Notes under the pieces: generated by a model | The model's input: only the letters and a program-made list of their open reading frames with translations | Databases searched by the model: none | Told to the model about the DNA's origin: nothing | In this document: in pieces, positions 46,871 to 56,340 of the stretch | Layout: each line of letters opens with the position of its first letter | How positions within the stretch are numbered: the stretch's first letter is position 1 | Translations under genes and position numbers: made by a program | Assembly (NCBI GenBank): GCA_007922195.1 | Contig: ML682005.1 | Coordinates: forward strand, 27,391,183-27,455,182 | Source: Podocnemis expansa | Lineage: Eukaryota; Chordata; Testudines; Podocnemididae | Length of the DNA: 64,000 bases | Reading direction: 5' to 3'

Positions 46871-47052
46871 CAGGGGTCTCAAAACTCAAACCACCACGAG
46901 GGCCGCATGAGGACTAACACGTTAGCCCGAGGGCTGCACCACTGAAGCCTTTTCATAGAACAATATTGCAAATATTGGTAACAATAGTGTTGTTGTGGAT
47001 TGCAGGAAATAGCTTCGGGGGCTGCATGCAGCCCATGTGTTTGAGACCCCTG
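46871..47052. mobile_element. hAT-type MITE, 182 bp
   Basis: CAGGGGTCTCAAAACTC at the left and GTTTGAGACCCCTG at the right are inverted. Flanks GTCTATAG (46863-46870) and CTCTATAG (47053-47060) match at 7 of 8. Its left 95 bp are shared with the fragment at 31177. Confidence 0.9.
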
Positions 47053-47219
47053 CTCTATAGGTAAGTACCAACGTTATGTCTTTACACCACAATTTAATAA
47101 ATTGGTTATCCATCCAATCATAACACTCTATTCCCCAATCAAAATCACAGACCTCATATCATTAACCAGAACATTTCTCTTCTGTGCACGTAACACACGC
47201 TGCCCAGTGCACTACACCT

Positions 47220-47625
47220 TCCCTCAACTGTATTTGTGTATTAGGCTGACCAAACCAAGCTCTTTGTTTCTCCTCTCATAAGGCAGTTTTTTCCATACCT
47301 CAGATCATAGTAGCCCTTCTCTACACCTGTTCCAGTCAGAATCCAACTTTCTTAAAAATGGAAGGCAAGAATTGCAGAGCACTCCAGACAAGGTCTCACC
47401 AGTGACTCGTATAACATACTAACACCTCCCTGTCTCTACCAGAAATACCTCACCTGGTGCATTGTAGAACTGTAAGGCCTTTTTCAATCACATTGATGAC
47501 AAAATGATTGAGTTCTCAATCAGTAGGTTACCCCCAGATTTTCTACTCAGGAACCCCACAGTGACTTATTTGTATCAACACTTTGTTAAATTTATCAGCT
47601 GCATAACAGGAATTGTTCCACACTG
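47220..47625 (-). mobile_element. Old CR1 3' fragment, antisense
   Basis: Antisense CR1-like phrases are AGCCCTTCTCTACACCTGTT, AAGGTCTCACCAGTGACTCG, ATACTAACACCTCCCTGTCT and AATACCTCACCTGGTGCATT. No ATTCTATG terminus is present, and divergence is higher than in the other copies. Confidence 0.75.
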
Positions 47626-47935
47626 CCAGGGTTTACCAGGGTCTCCCTTTTAACGGATGAGAAGCCTCCCAGAACAGACCGACTGTTAATCCTTGGAGAA
47701 TGGGGATATGGATATAGCCTTCCACTCAAAGGCTTGCATCATAGCATTATTTGAAACTAAACTAGGCAAAAAATATATATTAACATGTAAATTTTAAACT
47801 CAAGGTTAAAAATCCAATAATTAGCTATTGTGACGGGGTGGGCCCACCCCGCACTCAAGTGGGCCTATATGCCCGGAAGAGAAGGGAAGCCCTGCCCCTC
47901 AGGCCCTGCTGGGCATGCTCAAACAGCTGCCCAGC

Positions 47936-47942
47936 TATAAAA
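47936..47942 (+). promoter_or_regulatory. TATA box of the Gypsy 5' LTR
   Basis: TATAAAA lies about 107 bp into the LTR, after CCAGC and before GGCTGCG. The same site is present at 53216-53222 in the 3' LTR. It would place the start of the element's RNA near 47965, giving a short U3. Confidence 0.65.
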
Positions 47943-48393
47943 GGCTGCGATTCCCCTCAGTTGGAGGCTGGCCAGCGGAGGGAGCAGACGCAGGCTAGAG
48001 ACTCTCGCTCAGACTCTGGTCTGGCTCCTGCCTCAACGGGATGGACGCCGGGGACGCTAGAGGCATGGAACTCAGAAAGCACTGCTGACCAAGGCGCCCT
48101 CAGCTGTGAGGATCCGAGGACCCCGACTGATCAAGGCACCTGACCAGGTGGACGTCAAGAGTCCAGGTGGGGCACCTCATAACGGCTAGGTAGGAAGTAG
48201 CCCAGGGCTGGGTAAATCGGGGTGAGCATTGGCCAAGTCCAGGCCTCAGTTGGCGCGTTGCGGTTTGGATCCCCGCCGACTGGGCCAGGATTCCCGTACA
48301 CCCCAGGGCCCTGGGCTGGGGTTCAGAGGAGTGGGAGGGCCTGAACCCCCCCACCTGGGCCTACGTCCCTCAGGGCGCCCAGCCGGGACGGGG

Positions 48394-48532
48394 ACTCATT
48401 GACTCTGGCCAGTGGGCCACACTGCCCTGACGTTGAGGGCTGAGACTTATTGACTCTGGCCAGTGGGCCACACTGCCCTGACGTTAAGGGCTGAGACTTA
48501 TTGACTTTAGCCAGCGAGCCATACTGCCCTGC
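48394..48532. repeat. Three-copy internal repeat in the LTR
   Basis: Units built on TTGACTCTGGCCAGTGGGCC, ACACTGCCCTGACGTT and GGGCTGAGACT recur three times; the third is the most diverged (TTTAGCCAGCGAGCC). The same array is in the 3' LTR at about 53674-53814. Confidence 0.85.
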
Positions 48533-48638
48533 CCACAAAGTACCCCGTGGACAGGGTCAGTAACCATAGGGCCATCCGGCCTTAGACCGAGAGCTGCCCG
48601 GCTCAGGAGCACGCGGAGCTAAAACACTCCGTGACACG

Positions 48639-48656
48639 TGGTGGAGAGTGCAGGCA
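48639..48656 (+). promoter_or_regulatory. Primer-binding-site candidate of the Gypsy element
   Basis: Two bases after the 5' LTR the sequence reads TGGTGGAGAGTGCAGGCA. The TGG start fits a tRNA 3' CCA. I cannot assign the tRNA with confidence. Confidence 0.5.
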
Positions 48657-48762
48657 TTCGATCGGACCCCGGAGCAGGGGTCGTAGAAGAGGGGTTATAC
48701 CCCACCCGGGACGTTGTGGTGTTTGAGGGTCGTTTTTTTTTTTGCTTATCTCGCAAGGGACA

Positions 48763-50592
48763 ATGGACACTGAGAAGGTCCTGAAATGGCTGTTGGAGAG
48801 CCAACAACAACAACAGCAGCAGCAACAGCATGTACAGCTGCTTCAGCAGGTGACCTCCCAACAACAAACGCAAGCCTCCCGGCAACAAGAGCAGTTGCAA
48901 CAATTCATGAGGGAGTTAGCTGCCCAACAACAGGCCCACCAGGAGCGGCTGGTCCAGCAGATGGGAGCGACGTTGAAAGCACCCGCCCCTATAAGCCCAG
49001 GGATCGAGGCCTCAGTGACAGGGGTAGGAAGGACCAACCTGCCCTTACAACTGACCAAGATGGGCCCGGGGGATGATCCAGAGGCCTTCTTGGTAACGTT
49101 CGAGCGGGTGGCCACGACGGCACAGTGGGCCCCCGGACACTGGGCTACCGTGTTAGCGCCGTACCTGACGGGACCGGCGCAATTGGCATCTCGAAACCTA
49201 GATCCCCGGGACGCCTTGGTGTACGAGAAAGTCAAGGAGGCAATCATGGGCCAGATGGGGGTGGATACCGAGGCCTACCGCCGACGTTTGCGGGGCACCA
49301 GGTACCCGGCCGACACCCGCCCCCGGGCCATGGCGCAGAAGATTAAAGACGATTGCTGGTGGTGGTTGGAGCCGGAGAGACGGTCGGGACCGGAGGTGGC
49401 GGAACTGGTGGCCCTCGAGCAATTTACATGGGAGCTGCCCTGCGGGTCGAAGGAGTGGGTCCAGCAGCACCGCCCGAAGACCCTAGCGGAGGCGGTTTCA
49501 CTAGCAGAAGACTATATGGCCGCCGAGGCACTGGGGCCCCGCCCATGGAGACAACCCGATACACAAAAAGGGGAACGTAAAAGAGGGTTGGACTCGTCCC
49601 AAACCAAAATAGGGGAAACATCCAGACCCCTTGGCCTGGGCCCCCCAAAACCCGGAGGGGGAGCTTGGAGGCAGCAAGGGGAAGGGGCAGGAAGCCGCCG
49701 GGTGGAGGTCGGCCCCCCTTCCGGAGGGGACCAGCGTAGCGCTGACCGGAAGCACTGTTGGGAGTGCGGAGAGGAAGGTCACTACCGACGAGAATGCCCC
49801 TACATGGAGTGTGAGTATGCACAGGTGGGCGTGGTGGGGCACTGGGCCCGAAAACGAACCGCCCCGAAAATGGTAATACCCGTGAGCGTGGAGGATGCGC
49901 AAGGCCTGGCCCTGATAGACTCGGGATGCAGCCAGATGCTCATTAGGGAGGGTATGATACTGGACCTAGATGTGTTGGGGCCAACCATCCAGCTCCAGTG
50001 CATTCATGGGGATACCCGTCCCTATCCAACCGCCCAAGTCCGGCTGAGGGTTGGACAGCAGACGGCACGACTCCAGGTAGGCGTGGTCCCGAGGTTGGCG
50101 TACCCGGTGGTGTTGGGCCGGGACTGGCCTGGATTCGACGAAGTCCTGAGGAGAGAGGGCCCAAACCCCTCGGGCGTGGCCCCAACGAGCCGCCGCGATG
50201 TAGGTATGTTAGGACGCCAGGGGTCCACAGAGCTGGAAGCAGAGGCGTCGAGGCCTGCAGATGAGCCCCAGAGCCCTGACAAACCCCCCGAGGTGGCCCT
50301 GAGGCAAACACAGGGCGAGTTGGAAAAAGATGGGGACTTCCTCCGCGATCAGCGAGAAGACCCGACATTAAAACACGCCTGGGAGCAGGCTGCCAAACCC
50401 GACGTGGAGCCCTCCAGCAATCAGTCCCGGCCTCAGGGGCCCCACTTTGAGATCAGGGGGGATTGGTTATACCGGGTGACGCATGAACCTCAGACGCAGG
50501 AAGTCATCTACCAACTATTGGTACCCCGGCGTCTGCGGCGAGACATCCTGCACTTGGCCCACGACATCCCCTGGGCCGGGCACCTGGGGTGA
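48763..50592 (+). CDS. Gypsy gag-protease, SCAN-like capsid, ends at a TGA
   Basis: I start at ATG 48763; an in-frame upstream extension uses only a TTG. The product is 609 residues. Residues 14-68 are Gln-rich and probably coiled coil. Residues 103-252 are the capsid; 168-252 show the SCAN pattern: YRRRLR, PRAMAQK, the WWWLEPE turn, LVALEQF (LEQF at 218-221), ELP, WVQQHRP and EAVSLAEDY. A zinc knuckle CX2CX4HX4C is at 332-345. The protease has its catalytic Asp in LIDSG (D386) and a late VLGRDW. The last 45 residues are already the start of integrase (His-rich HDIPWAGHLG), so the TGA at 50590-50592 falls inside the integrase zinc domain rather than at a natural boundary. Confidence 0.9.
   Translation: MDTEKVLKWLLESQQQQQQQQQHVQLLQQVTSQQQTQASRQQEQLQQFMRELAAQQQAHQERLVQQMGATLKAPAPISPGIEASVTGVGRTNLPLQLTKMGPGDDPEAFLVTFERVATTAQWAPGHWATVLAPYLTGPAQLASRNLDPRDALVYEKVKEAIMGQMGVDTEAYRRRLRGTRYPADTRPRAMAQKIKDDCWWWLEPERRSGPEVAELVALEQFTWELPCGSKEWVQQHRPKTLAEAVSLAEDYMAAEALGPRPWRQPDTQKGERKRGLDSSQTKIGETSRPLGLGPPKPGGGAWRQQGEGAGSRRVEVGPPSGGDQRSADRKHCWECGEEGHYRRECPYMECEYAQVGVVGHWARKRTAPKMVIPVSVEDAQGLALIDSGCSQMLIREGMILDLDVLGPTIQLQCIHGDTRPYPTAQVRLRVGQQTARLQVGVVPRLAYPVVLGRDWPGFDEVLRREGPNPSGVAPTSRRDVGMLGRQGSTELEAEASRPADEPQSPDKPPEVALRQTQGELEKDGDFLRDQREDPTLKHAWEQAAKPDVEPSSNQSRPQGPHFEIRGDWLYRVTHEPQTQEVIYQLLVPRRLRRDILHLAHDIPWAGHLG
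50590..50592 (+). other. TGA separating gag-protease from integrase-RT
   Basis: The TGA follows GHLG and precedes EKTLQRV within the integrase zinc domain. Ty3/Gypsy integrases often have Arg or Ile here, so CGA to TGA by CpG decay is the simplest origin. Programmed readthrough is possible but less likely because the stop splits a folded domain. Confidence 0.85.
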
Positions 50593-53113
50593 GAAAAGAC
50601 CCTCCAGAGGGTGGGGCAGCGGTTTTACTGGCCGGGACTCCATAGAGAAGTACGGGATTTCTGCGCATCCTGCCCAGAGTGTCAAAGGACTGGACCAGCA
50701 GGGGTACCACGGGCCCCCCTCGTCCCGATGCCGGTCGTGGGGGTACCCTTTGAACAGATGGGCATGGACCTGGTGGGTCCGCTGGAACAGAGTAAGACGA
50801 AAAACCGTTATATCCTGGTGATGGTAGATTATGCGACTAGGTACCCGGAGGCCGTGCCCCTCCGGACAGCAACGGCGGCAAACATTGCCGGTGAATTGTT
50901 GAAAGTCTTCTCCAGGGTAGGGATCCCAAAAGAAATTCTAACTGATCAAGGTACGAACATCTCCTCAAGACTAATCGGTGAATTGTGTCGGCTGATGGGG
51001 ATAAGATCTCTCAGGACCGCCGTATACCATCCCCAAACAGACGGCCTGGTAGAGCGGTTTAATGGCACCTTAAAGGCCATGTTACGTAAGTTTGTACAAG
51101 AAGACCCCCAGCACTGGGATGCGATACTACCGGCCCTCCTCTTCGCTATAAGGGAAGTCCCGCAGGCCTCCACGGGGTTCTCCCCTTTCGAATTGTTATA
51201 CGGGCGGAGGCCTAGAGGGATATTGGACCTCCTAAGGGAAGACTGGGAGACCCAGGAGACTCGGGTCCAGGGCACGGTACAGTACATAATCAAGCTGCGA
51301 GAGCGGCTGCGTAGCCTGGGAGCTTTCGCCCAGGAAAATTTAAAAAGGGCCCAAGATGTACAGATGCGCCAATATGACCGGGGAACGAAGACCCGGGTGT
51401 TCCAACCTGGGGACAGGGTATTGCTACTCCTCCCCTCAAGCGAGTCTAAGCTACTGGCCAAGTGGCAGGGCCCATTTGAAGTGACCCGGCGGGTCGGCCC
51501 GGTAGACTACGAGGTCCGAATGCCAGGACGCCGAAAAGAAGCCAGAGTTTACCATGTAAACTTATTAAAGCAATGGCGGGATAGAGAGGCCATGTGGGTA
51601 GCCCCGCCTACACCGGAGCCAGACTTCGGGCCCTCAACCGACGAGACCCGGGATGTCGGGTCCCCAACAGTGGGGGATGAGCTGACCCCTGAACAGAAGG
51701 GTCGACTAAGGGAACTTCTGGATCAGTTCCCCGATGTCTTGTCTACCCGCCCAGGGAAGACCCCGCTGACTAGTCATCATGTCGCTACCCTGCCAGGACA
51801 GAAGGTGAGGGACAACCCCCGATCGTTGCCACGAAAGATGTGGTCAACAGTGAGACAGGAGTTGGATAAAATGTTGGAGATGGGAGTCGTAGAGGAATCC
51901 AGGAGCGAGTGGCGAAGCCCCATTGTCCTGGTCCCCAAACCGGATGGCAGCACACGCTTCTGCATAGATTTCAGGAGAGTTAATGCGATTTCCAAATTCG
52001 ACGCCTACCCAATGCCTCGGGTAGATGAATTGCTGGAACGACTGGGCGCGGCGCGGTACCTATCCACGTTGGATCTGACCAAGGGGTATTGGCAGATCCC
52101 TCTCACACCGACATCGCGTCCGAAAACGGCCTTCTCTACCCCATTCGGCCTCTATCAGTTCATCACGATGCCCTTCGGGCTGCACGGAGCGGCCGCCACC
52201 TTCCAAAGGTTGATGAATAAGATGTTGCAACCCCATGAGACCTATGCCGCTGCCTACATCGATGACATTGTGATATACAGTAACAACTGGAACGACCACC
52301 TACAACACCTTAACTGCATCCTGACGGCCCTCCGAGAAGCCCACCTCACGGTAAACCCCGCTAAGTGCCACTTGGGGCAAAGGGAGGTAATCTACCTGGG
52401 GTACATCGTCGGAGGGGGGACGCTGCGGCCATTAATTGAGAAGGTTCAAGCCCTGGCACAGACGCCACGGCCAAGCACTAAAAGACAGGTACGCCAGTTT
52501 TTGGGGCTGGCGAGTTATTACCGCCTCTTTGTACCCGAATTCGCAACCCTCGCAGCCCTGCTGTCGGACCTTACCAAGAACGCGGCCCCCAAGAAAGTTC
52601 AATGGACAGACCAAACAGAAAAGGCGTTCCAGGCATTGAAACACAGCCTGATGCGAGAGCCAGTGCTCGTGCATCCTGATTTTAGCAAGGACTTCATATT
52701 GCAAACGGACGCTTCAGAAGTAGGCCTGGGGGCGGTATTGTCTCAAGAGATTGAGGGGGAGGAACACCCCGTGTTGTATATAAGCAGGAAGTTATTTCCC
52801 AGAGAGACACGTTACTCGACTATTGAAAAGGAGGCTTTGGCTGCGCGATGGGCCATAGATGCGCTCCGCTACTATCTTTTAGGATCTACATTTACCTTAG
52901 TGACTGACCACGCACCCCTAAGGTGGCTGCAGTCCATGAAAGACACGAACCCCCCGACTAATGAGGTGGTACCTGGCCCTCCAACCCTATAACTTCATGG
53001 TGGCACATCGACCAGGTACAAAACATAAGAATGCAGACTTCTTCTCTAGGACAGGAGAAGGAGGGTACAGAGACTGCCCCCGTAAAACCCGTCATAAAGG
53101 GGGGTGTGTGTGA
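50593..53113 (+). pseudogene. Gypsy pol: integrase, RT, RNase H; lesioned
   Basis: The region is in frame with gag-protease after the TGA and has no ATG of its own near the start. Numbering from codon 50611: integrase CASCPEC completes the zinc domain (18-24). The catalytic triad is D53, D112, E148 with D-x35-E spacing. A GPF/GPVDY module (about 285-300) and HVNLLKQW follow. RT has FCIDFRRVN, LDLTKGYWQIPL (D488), TMPFGLHGA and YIDD (549-552). RNase H has QTDAS (D700), STIEKEALA and TDHAPLRW (D766). A C run at 52950-52955 shifts the frame; the last 50 or so codons continue in another frame, keeping the HRPG..H.NAD.FSR ending, and stop at 53111-53113 just inside the 3' LTR. Everything else is open. 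Confidence 0.92.
53096..53104 (+). promoter_or_regulatory. Polypurine tract of the Gypsy element
   Basis: AAAGGGGGG lies 4 nt before the first TG of the 3' LTR and overlaps the end of pol in its shifted frame, as is usual for the plus-strand primer. Confidence 0.75.
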
Positions 53114-53918
53114 TGGGGCGGGCCCACCCCGCACTCAAGGGGGCCTATATGCCCGGAAGAGAAGGGAAGCCCCGCCCCTCAGGCCCTGCTGGGCATGCTC
53201 AAACAGCTGCCCAGCTATAAAAGGCTGCGATTCCCCTCAGTTGGAGGCTGGCCAGTGGAGGGAGCAGACGCAGGCTAGAGGCTCTTGCTCAGACTCTGGT
53301 CTGGCTCCTGCCTCAACGGGACGGATGCCGGGGACGCTAGAGGCATGGAACTCAGAAAGCACTGCTGACCAAGGCGCCCTCAGCCGTGAGGATCCGAGGA
53401 CCCCGACTGATCAAGGCACCTGACCAGGTGGACGTCAAGAGTCCAGGTGGGGCACCTCATAACGGCCAGGTAGGAAGTAGCCCAGGGCTGGGTAAATCGG
53501 GGTGAGCATTGGCCAAGTCCGGGCCTCAGTCGGCGCGTTGCGGCTTGGATCCCCGCCGACTGGGCCAGGATTCCCGTACACCCCAGGGCCCTGGGCTGGG
53601 GTTCAGAGGAGTGGGAGGGCCTGAACCCCCCTACCTGGGCCTACGTCCCTCAGGGCGCCCAGCCGGGACGGGGACTCATTGACTCTGGCCAGTGGGCCAC
53701 ACTGCCCTGACGTTAAGGGCTGAGACTCATTGACTCTCTGGCCAGTGGGCCACACTGCCCTGACGTTAAGGGCTGAGGCTCATTGACTCTAGCCAGCGAG
53801 CCATACCGCCCTGCCCACAAAGTACCCCGTGGACAGGGTCAGTAACCATAGGGCCATCCGGCCTTAGACCGAGAGCTGCCCGGCTCGGGAGCACGTGGAG
53901 CTAAAACACTCCGCGACA
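53109..53918 (+). repeat. Gypsy 3' LTR, 810 bp
   Basis: It starts TGTGATGGGG and ends TCCGCGACA. It differs from the 5' LTR at about 25 sites by eye, nearly all transitions, plus one CT insertion. TATAAAA is at 53216-53222. The exact first base is slightly ambiguous because TGTG is repeated at the junction. Confidence 0.93.
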
Positions 53919-53923
53919 GCTAT

Positions 53924-54118
53924 AAAATAATGCAAACTAAAACAACTTGTCCAACAAATGTAAGACAAGCTAGTGGTCTAATTCCAATACCAGTTCAAAG
54001 AGTTTTAATTGATCAGGTTCGATTCATGCGTATACCTGTGATGTTAAATGTATCAAATTGGTCCGCAGGTAAATTTAACTATTGTGGTTATACAAAAGTG
54101 CTTTCTTTTTGGTGCTGA
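53924..54118 (+). pseudogene. Foamy-like ERV2 integrase fragment
   Basis: The frame 53930-54118 reads KTTCPTNVRQASGLIPIPVQRVLIDQVRFM and, near its end, NYCGYTKVLSFW. This fits the 'C..C......GL..PIPV....DQI..D' entry into a retroviral integrase core and its 'YTKVL.F' strand. The second zinc-domain Cys (now Asn) and the first catalytic Asp of the core (M in RFM) are not preserved. The frame ends at 54118 beside the start of the C/A-rich repeat. Confidence 0.52.
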
Positions 54119-54139
54119 TGGTAAATGAAGTGGTAGCTC

Positions 54140-55720
54140 CAGCAGGCTCCACCCCATTACACATAGAGCCACCTGCCCAGAAGCCACACCCTGACCCCCC
54201 CAGGACAGCACCAGACACCAGTCCTCCCAAACCAACAAATCTTGGACCCGAGTCCACAGGCAACAAGCCAACAAACCAACCCATGGGTGACAATCAAAGG
54301 AACTCCCCTACCCTGTTACCCTCCCAACTGACCTCATGGGGCAGCAGAGGACCCTACAATCACCATAATAACCCCAGAGTAGATACCATTGGTGGCAACC
54401 ATAGTGCTTCCCACACCCACATGTTGCCCCCAGACCAGACCTCACTCTCCACGGCAGTAAACAGAGAATGCACCTCCTCCCAAATACCTCAGCTCAGACC
54501 CCAGAGCAATAACCAGGTCCCCTTGCACAATACTGAAAGTGCAACATTCTTCCCAGCAATCAGCCCTACAGGAGGGCAGACAAGACACTTTTAAAGCAGC
54601 ATCCCACACAGCATGGCATCTGGACCCACCCAAGCAACACACAAACCTCACAAGACTTTAACCAAGAACCCCACCACAGCAGCACTCTCCTGCTCAAACC
54701 TCATCACACAGCAACCAGATTTCTTTCCACTCTTTAAGAAACCTGAGAACTGACCTCACAGGTGACAGAGGAACACTTCCCACCCATCCTCCCAAAACCC
54801 CAGACCAGACTGGACCCTACACATCCCCTTGCAGCAGCAACTTGCACACCCCAGACCTCAAAGCACAGTAAACAGGTCATCCCACACCTCAGCAAACCTC
54901 ATCCCATCTCCTCCATTCAAAACCCACCTACATCACAATCCCAGACAAGATGTCACAGCCTCCCATCCCCGCAGTAGCAATTCCCAAACCAGATCCCACA
55001 GCACATCCACCAACCACTCGTCACAGCACAAACCCATGCCGTAGCAGACCTCACTGTGCGACCACCAGTAATCTCCCTTCCCCCGAAAGCAACCCCAAAC
55101 TAGACCTCATAGCAGTACCACCACTGCAACAATCCCCAAACAAGGCCCCACAGCATGGTCCCCAGTGGTCCTCCGTTACCCACCTGGAACAACACCAAAG
55201 CAGCCCCTTAGTGCAACAGTCAGCACCCATGCTGCCTGAAGCAGCCCCTAGACTTGACATGCACTGGCACCCCCACCACCAAACTAGGCCCCACAGCACA
55301 GCCATCAGCACCTGCCCTGTAGTAAACCCTAAACAAGACACCACAATACAGCAACCAGCACCTGTTCCCTCACCACTCACAGCAACCCTGAGACTAGGGT
55401 CCAAGACACAAGACTCCAGGATCCACCCGTTCTCACTTTAGATCCCACAGCAGTGACCCCCCCACACCTATCACAACCCTCAGGCACAAACTACAGTGAC
55501 CAGGCACCAAAGGATACCCCACATAGGACCCCATTTTGACTAGCTCCCCCCACCACCAAAGTCCCAGATGCCCACAGGCCTCTCTCACCCACTACTGATA
55601 ACCTCTAGGCCAGACCTCAAGACCACCAAACCCCCTCATGTGTCCCTACAGAAACCCCTAGCCAGACCACAGCCACCCCTTCCCCAGGCTTTATATAAAT
55701 ACCCTGTAAGGGACATCCCA
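54140..55720. repeat. C/A-rich degenerate minisatellite
   Basis: About 1.6 kb is strongly biased to C and A on the plus strand, with recurring words CCCAGACCAGACC, CACAGCA.C, CAGCACC and CCCAAAC.AGA. The unit seems to be about 40-55 bp but is heavily diverged. Overlapping Pro/Gln/His/Ser/Thr-rich frames (for example 163 codons at 54950-55441) are the expected by-product of such composition, and I do not call them genes. Confidence 0.72.
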
Positions 55721-56340
55721 GAAGATGTGGCATTCACATTTGCCCTAGAGTTTGGGTTTCTAGAGAGACTTTTCCACAACTAAGAAATCCCCCTCCCCAG
55801 GAGAGCCCTGGGAAAGGGTGCACTCCCCATCCATGCTCTTGCCCATGGCTAGGTGTGGCACAGAAGCTATCTTTCAGGTTGTCACCCCCATAGCAATGGC
55901 CACTCTGTCACTACAGTGGTTCCTCTTCCCTTCACTCAGCCCTCTGGCTCAGTTGTAGGCCATACTGGCCTAAATTACCCATAGACCTTAGCAGCTAACC
56001 AAAATAGTGAGTTTGAGCCCGAACTTTTCCCATCTCCTTCCTTCTTATTCAAAAGATAATTGACTTTAACTAAAAACAAAAGAAAATCTTGTAACCCTGA
56101 ATGATTCAATAGACTATGGTCTTCAGCAAAGAACATCACCTTGTAACACCAAACACTTACAGCTTAAGATAAGCTGGTAGCTGGGCTGTAAAAAGGACAG
56201 CAATGAGCAACAATTATGTTTTAAAGGTGCTAGACTAATAGTAAAGACTGTAGCTGATGTTTTAATCATATGTAACTTAATGGTAAAACCTTTTCTATCT
56301 TTCTTTTTATGTAAAGGAGGGGACGCCAAGGGGGAGTGAT

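Larger units (their letters stand above)
47829..48636 (+). repeat. Gypsy 5' LTR, 808 bp
   Basis: It starts TGTGACGGGG and ends TCCGTGACA. It has a TATA box at 47936-47942 and a triplicated internal unit of about 51 bp (48394-48532). The 2-bp length difference from the 3' LTR lies in that repeat (an extra CT). An open frame at 47838-48143 recurs in the 3' LTR but has no protein character. Confidence 0.93.
47829..53918 (+). mobile_element. Gmr1-like Ty3/Gypsy LTR retrotransposon, near-complete
   Basis: This is a 6.09-kb element with LTRs at 47829-48636 and 53109-53918, TG...CA ends and a 5-bp target duplication GCTAT (47824-47828 and 53919-53923). One reading frame holds gag and protease; after a TGA it continues with integrase, RT and RNase H. 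Integrase lies before RT, the reverse of normal Ty3/Gypsy order and the defining trait of Gmr1-like elements. About 25 differences separate the LTRs by eye, nearly all transitions, so insertion is fairly recent. The element is much more GC- and CpG-rich than its surroundings. It interrupts the foamy-like ERV2 upstream of its integrase fragment. Confidence 0.93.

Noticed and set aside
47838..48143. Open frame of 101 codons in the 5' LTR, repeated in the 3' LTR
   Set aside because: It is duplicated only because the LTRs are duplicated, overlaps the TATA box and has no protein-like motif.
49424..49902. Two minus-strand frames of about 130 codons opposite gag
   Set aside because: They are shadows of the GC-rich gag coding strand and have no start context or motif.
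54950..55441. 163-codon Pro/Gln/His-rich frame
   Set aside because: It lies in a C/A-rich minisatellite where several frames stay open for compositional reasons.
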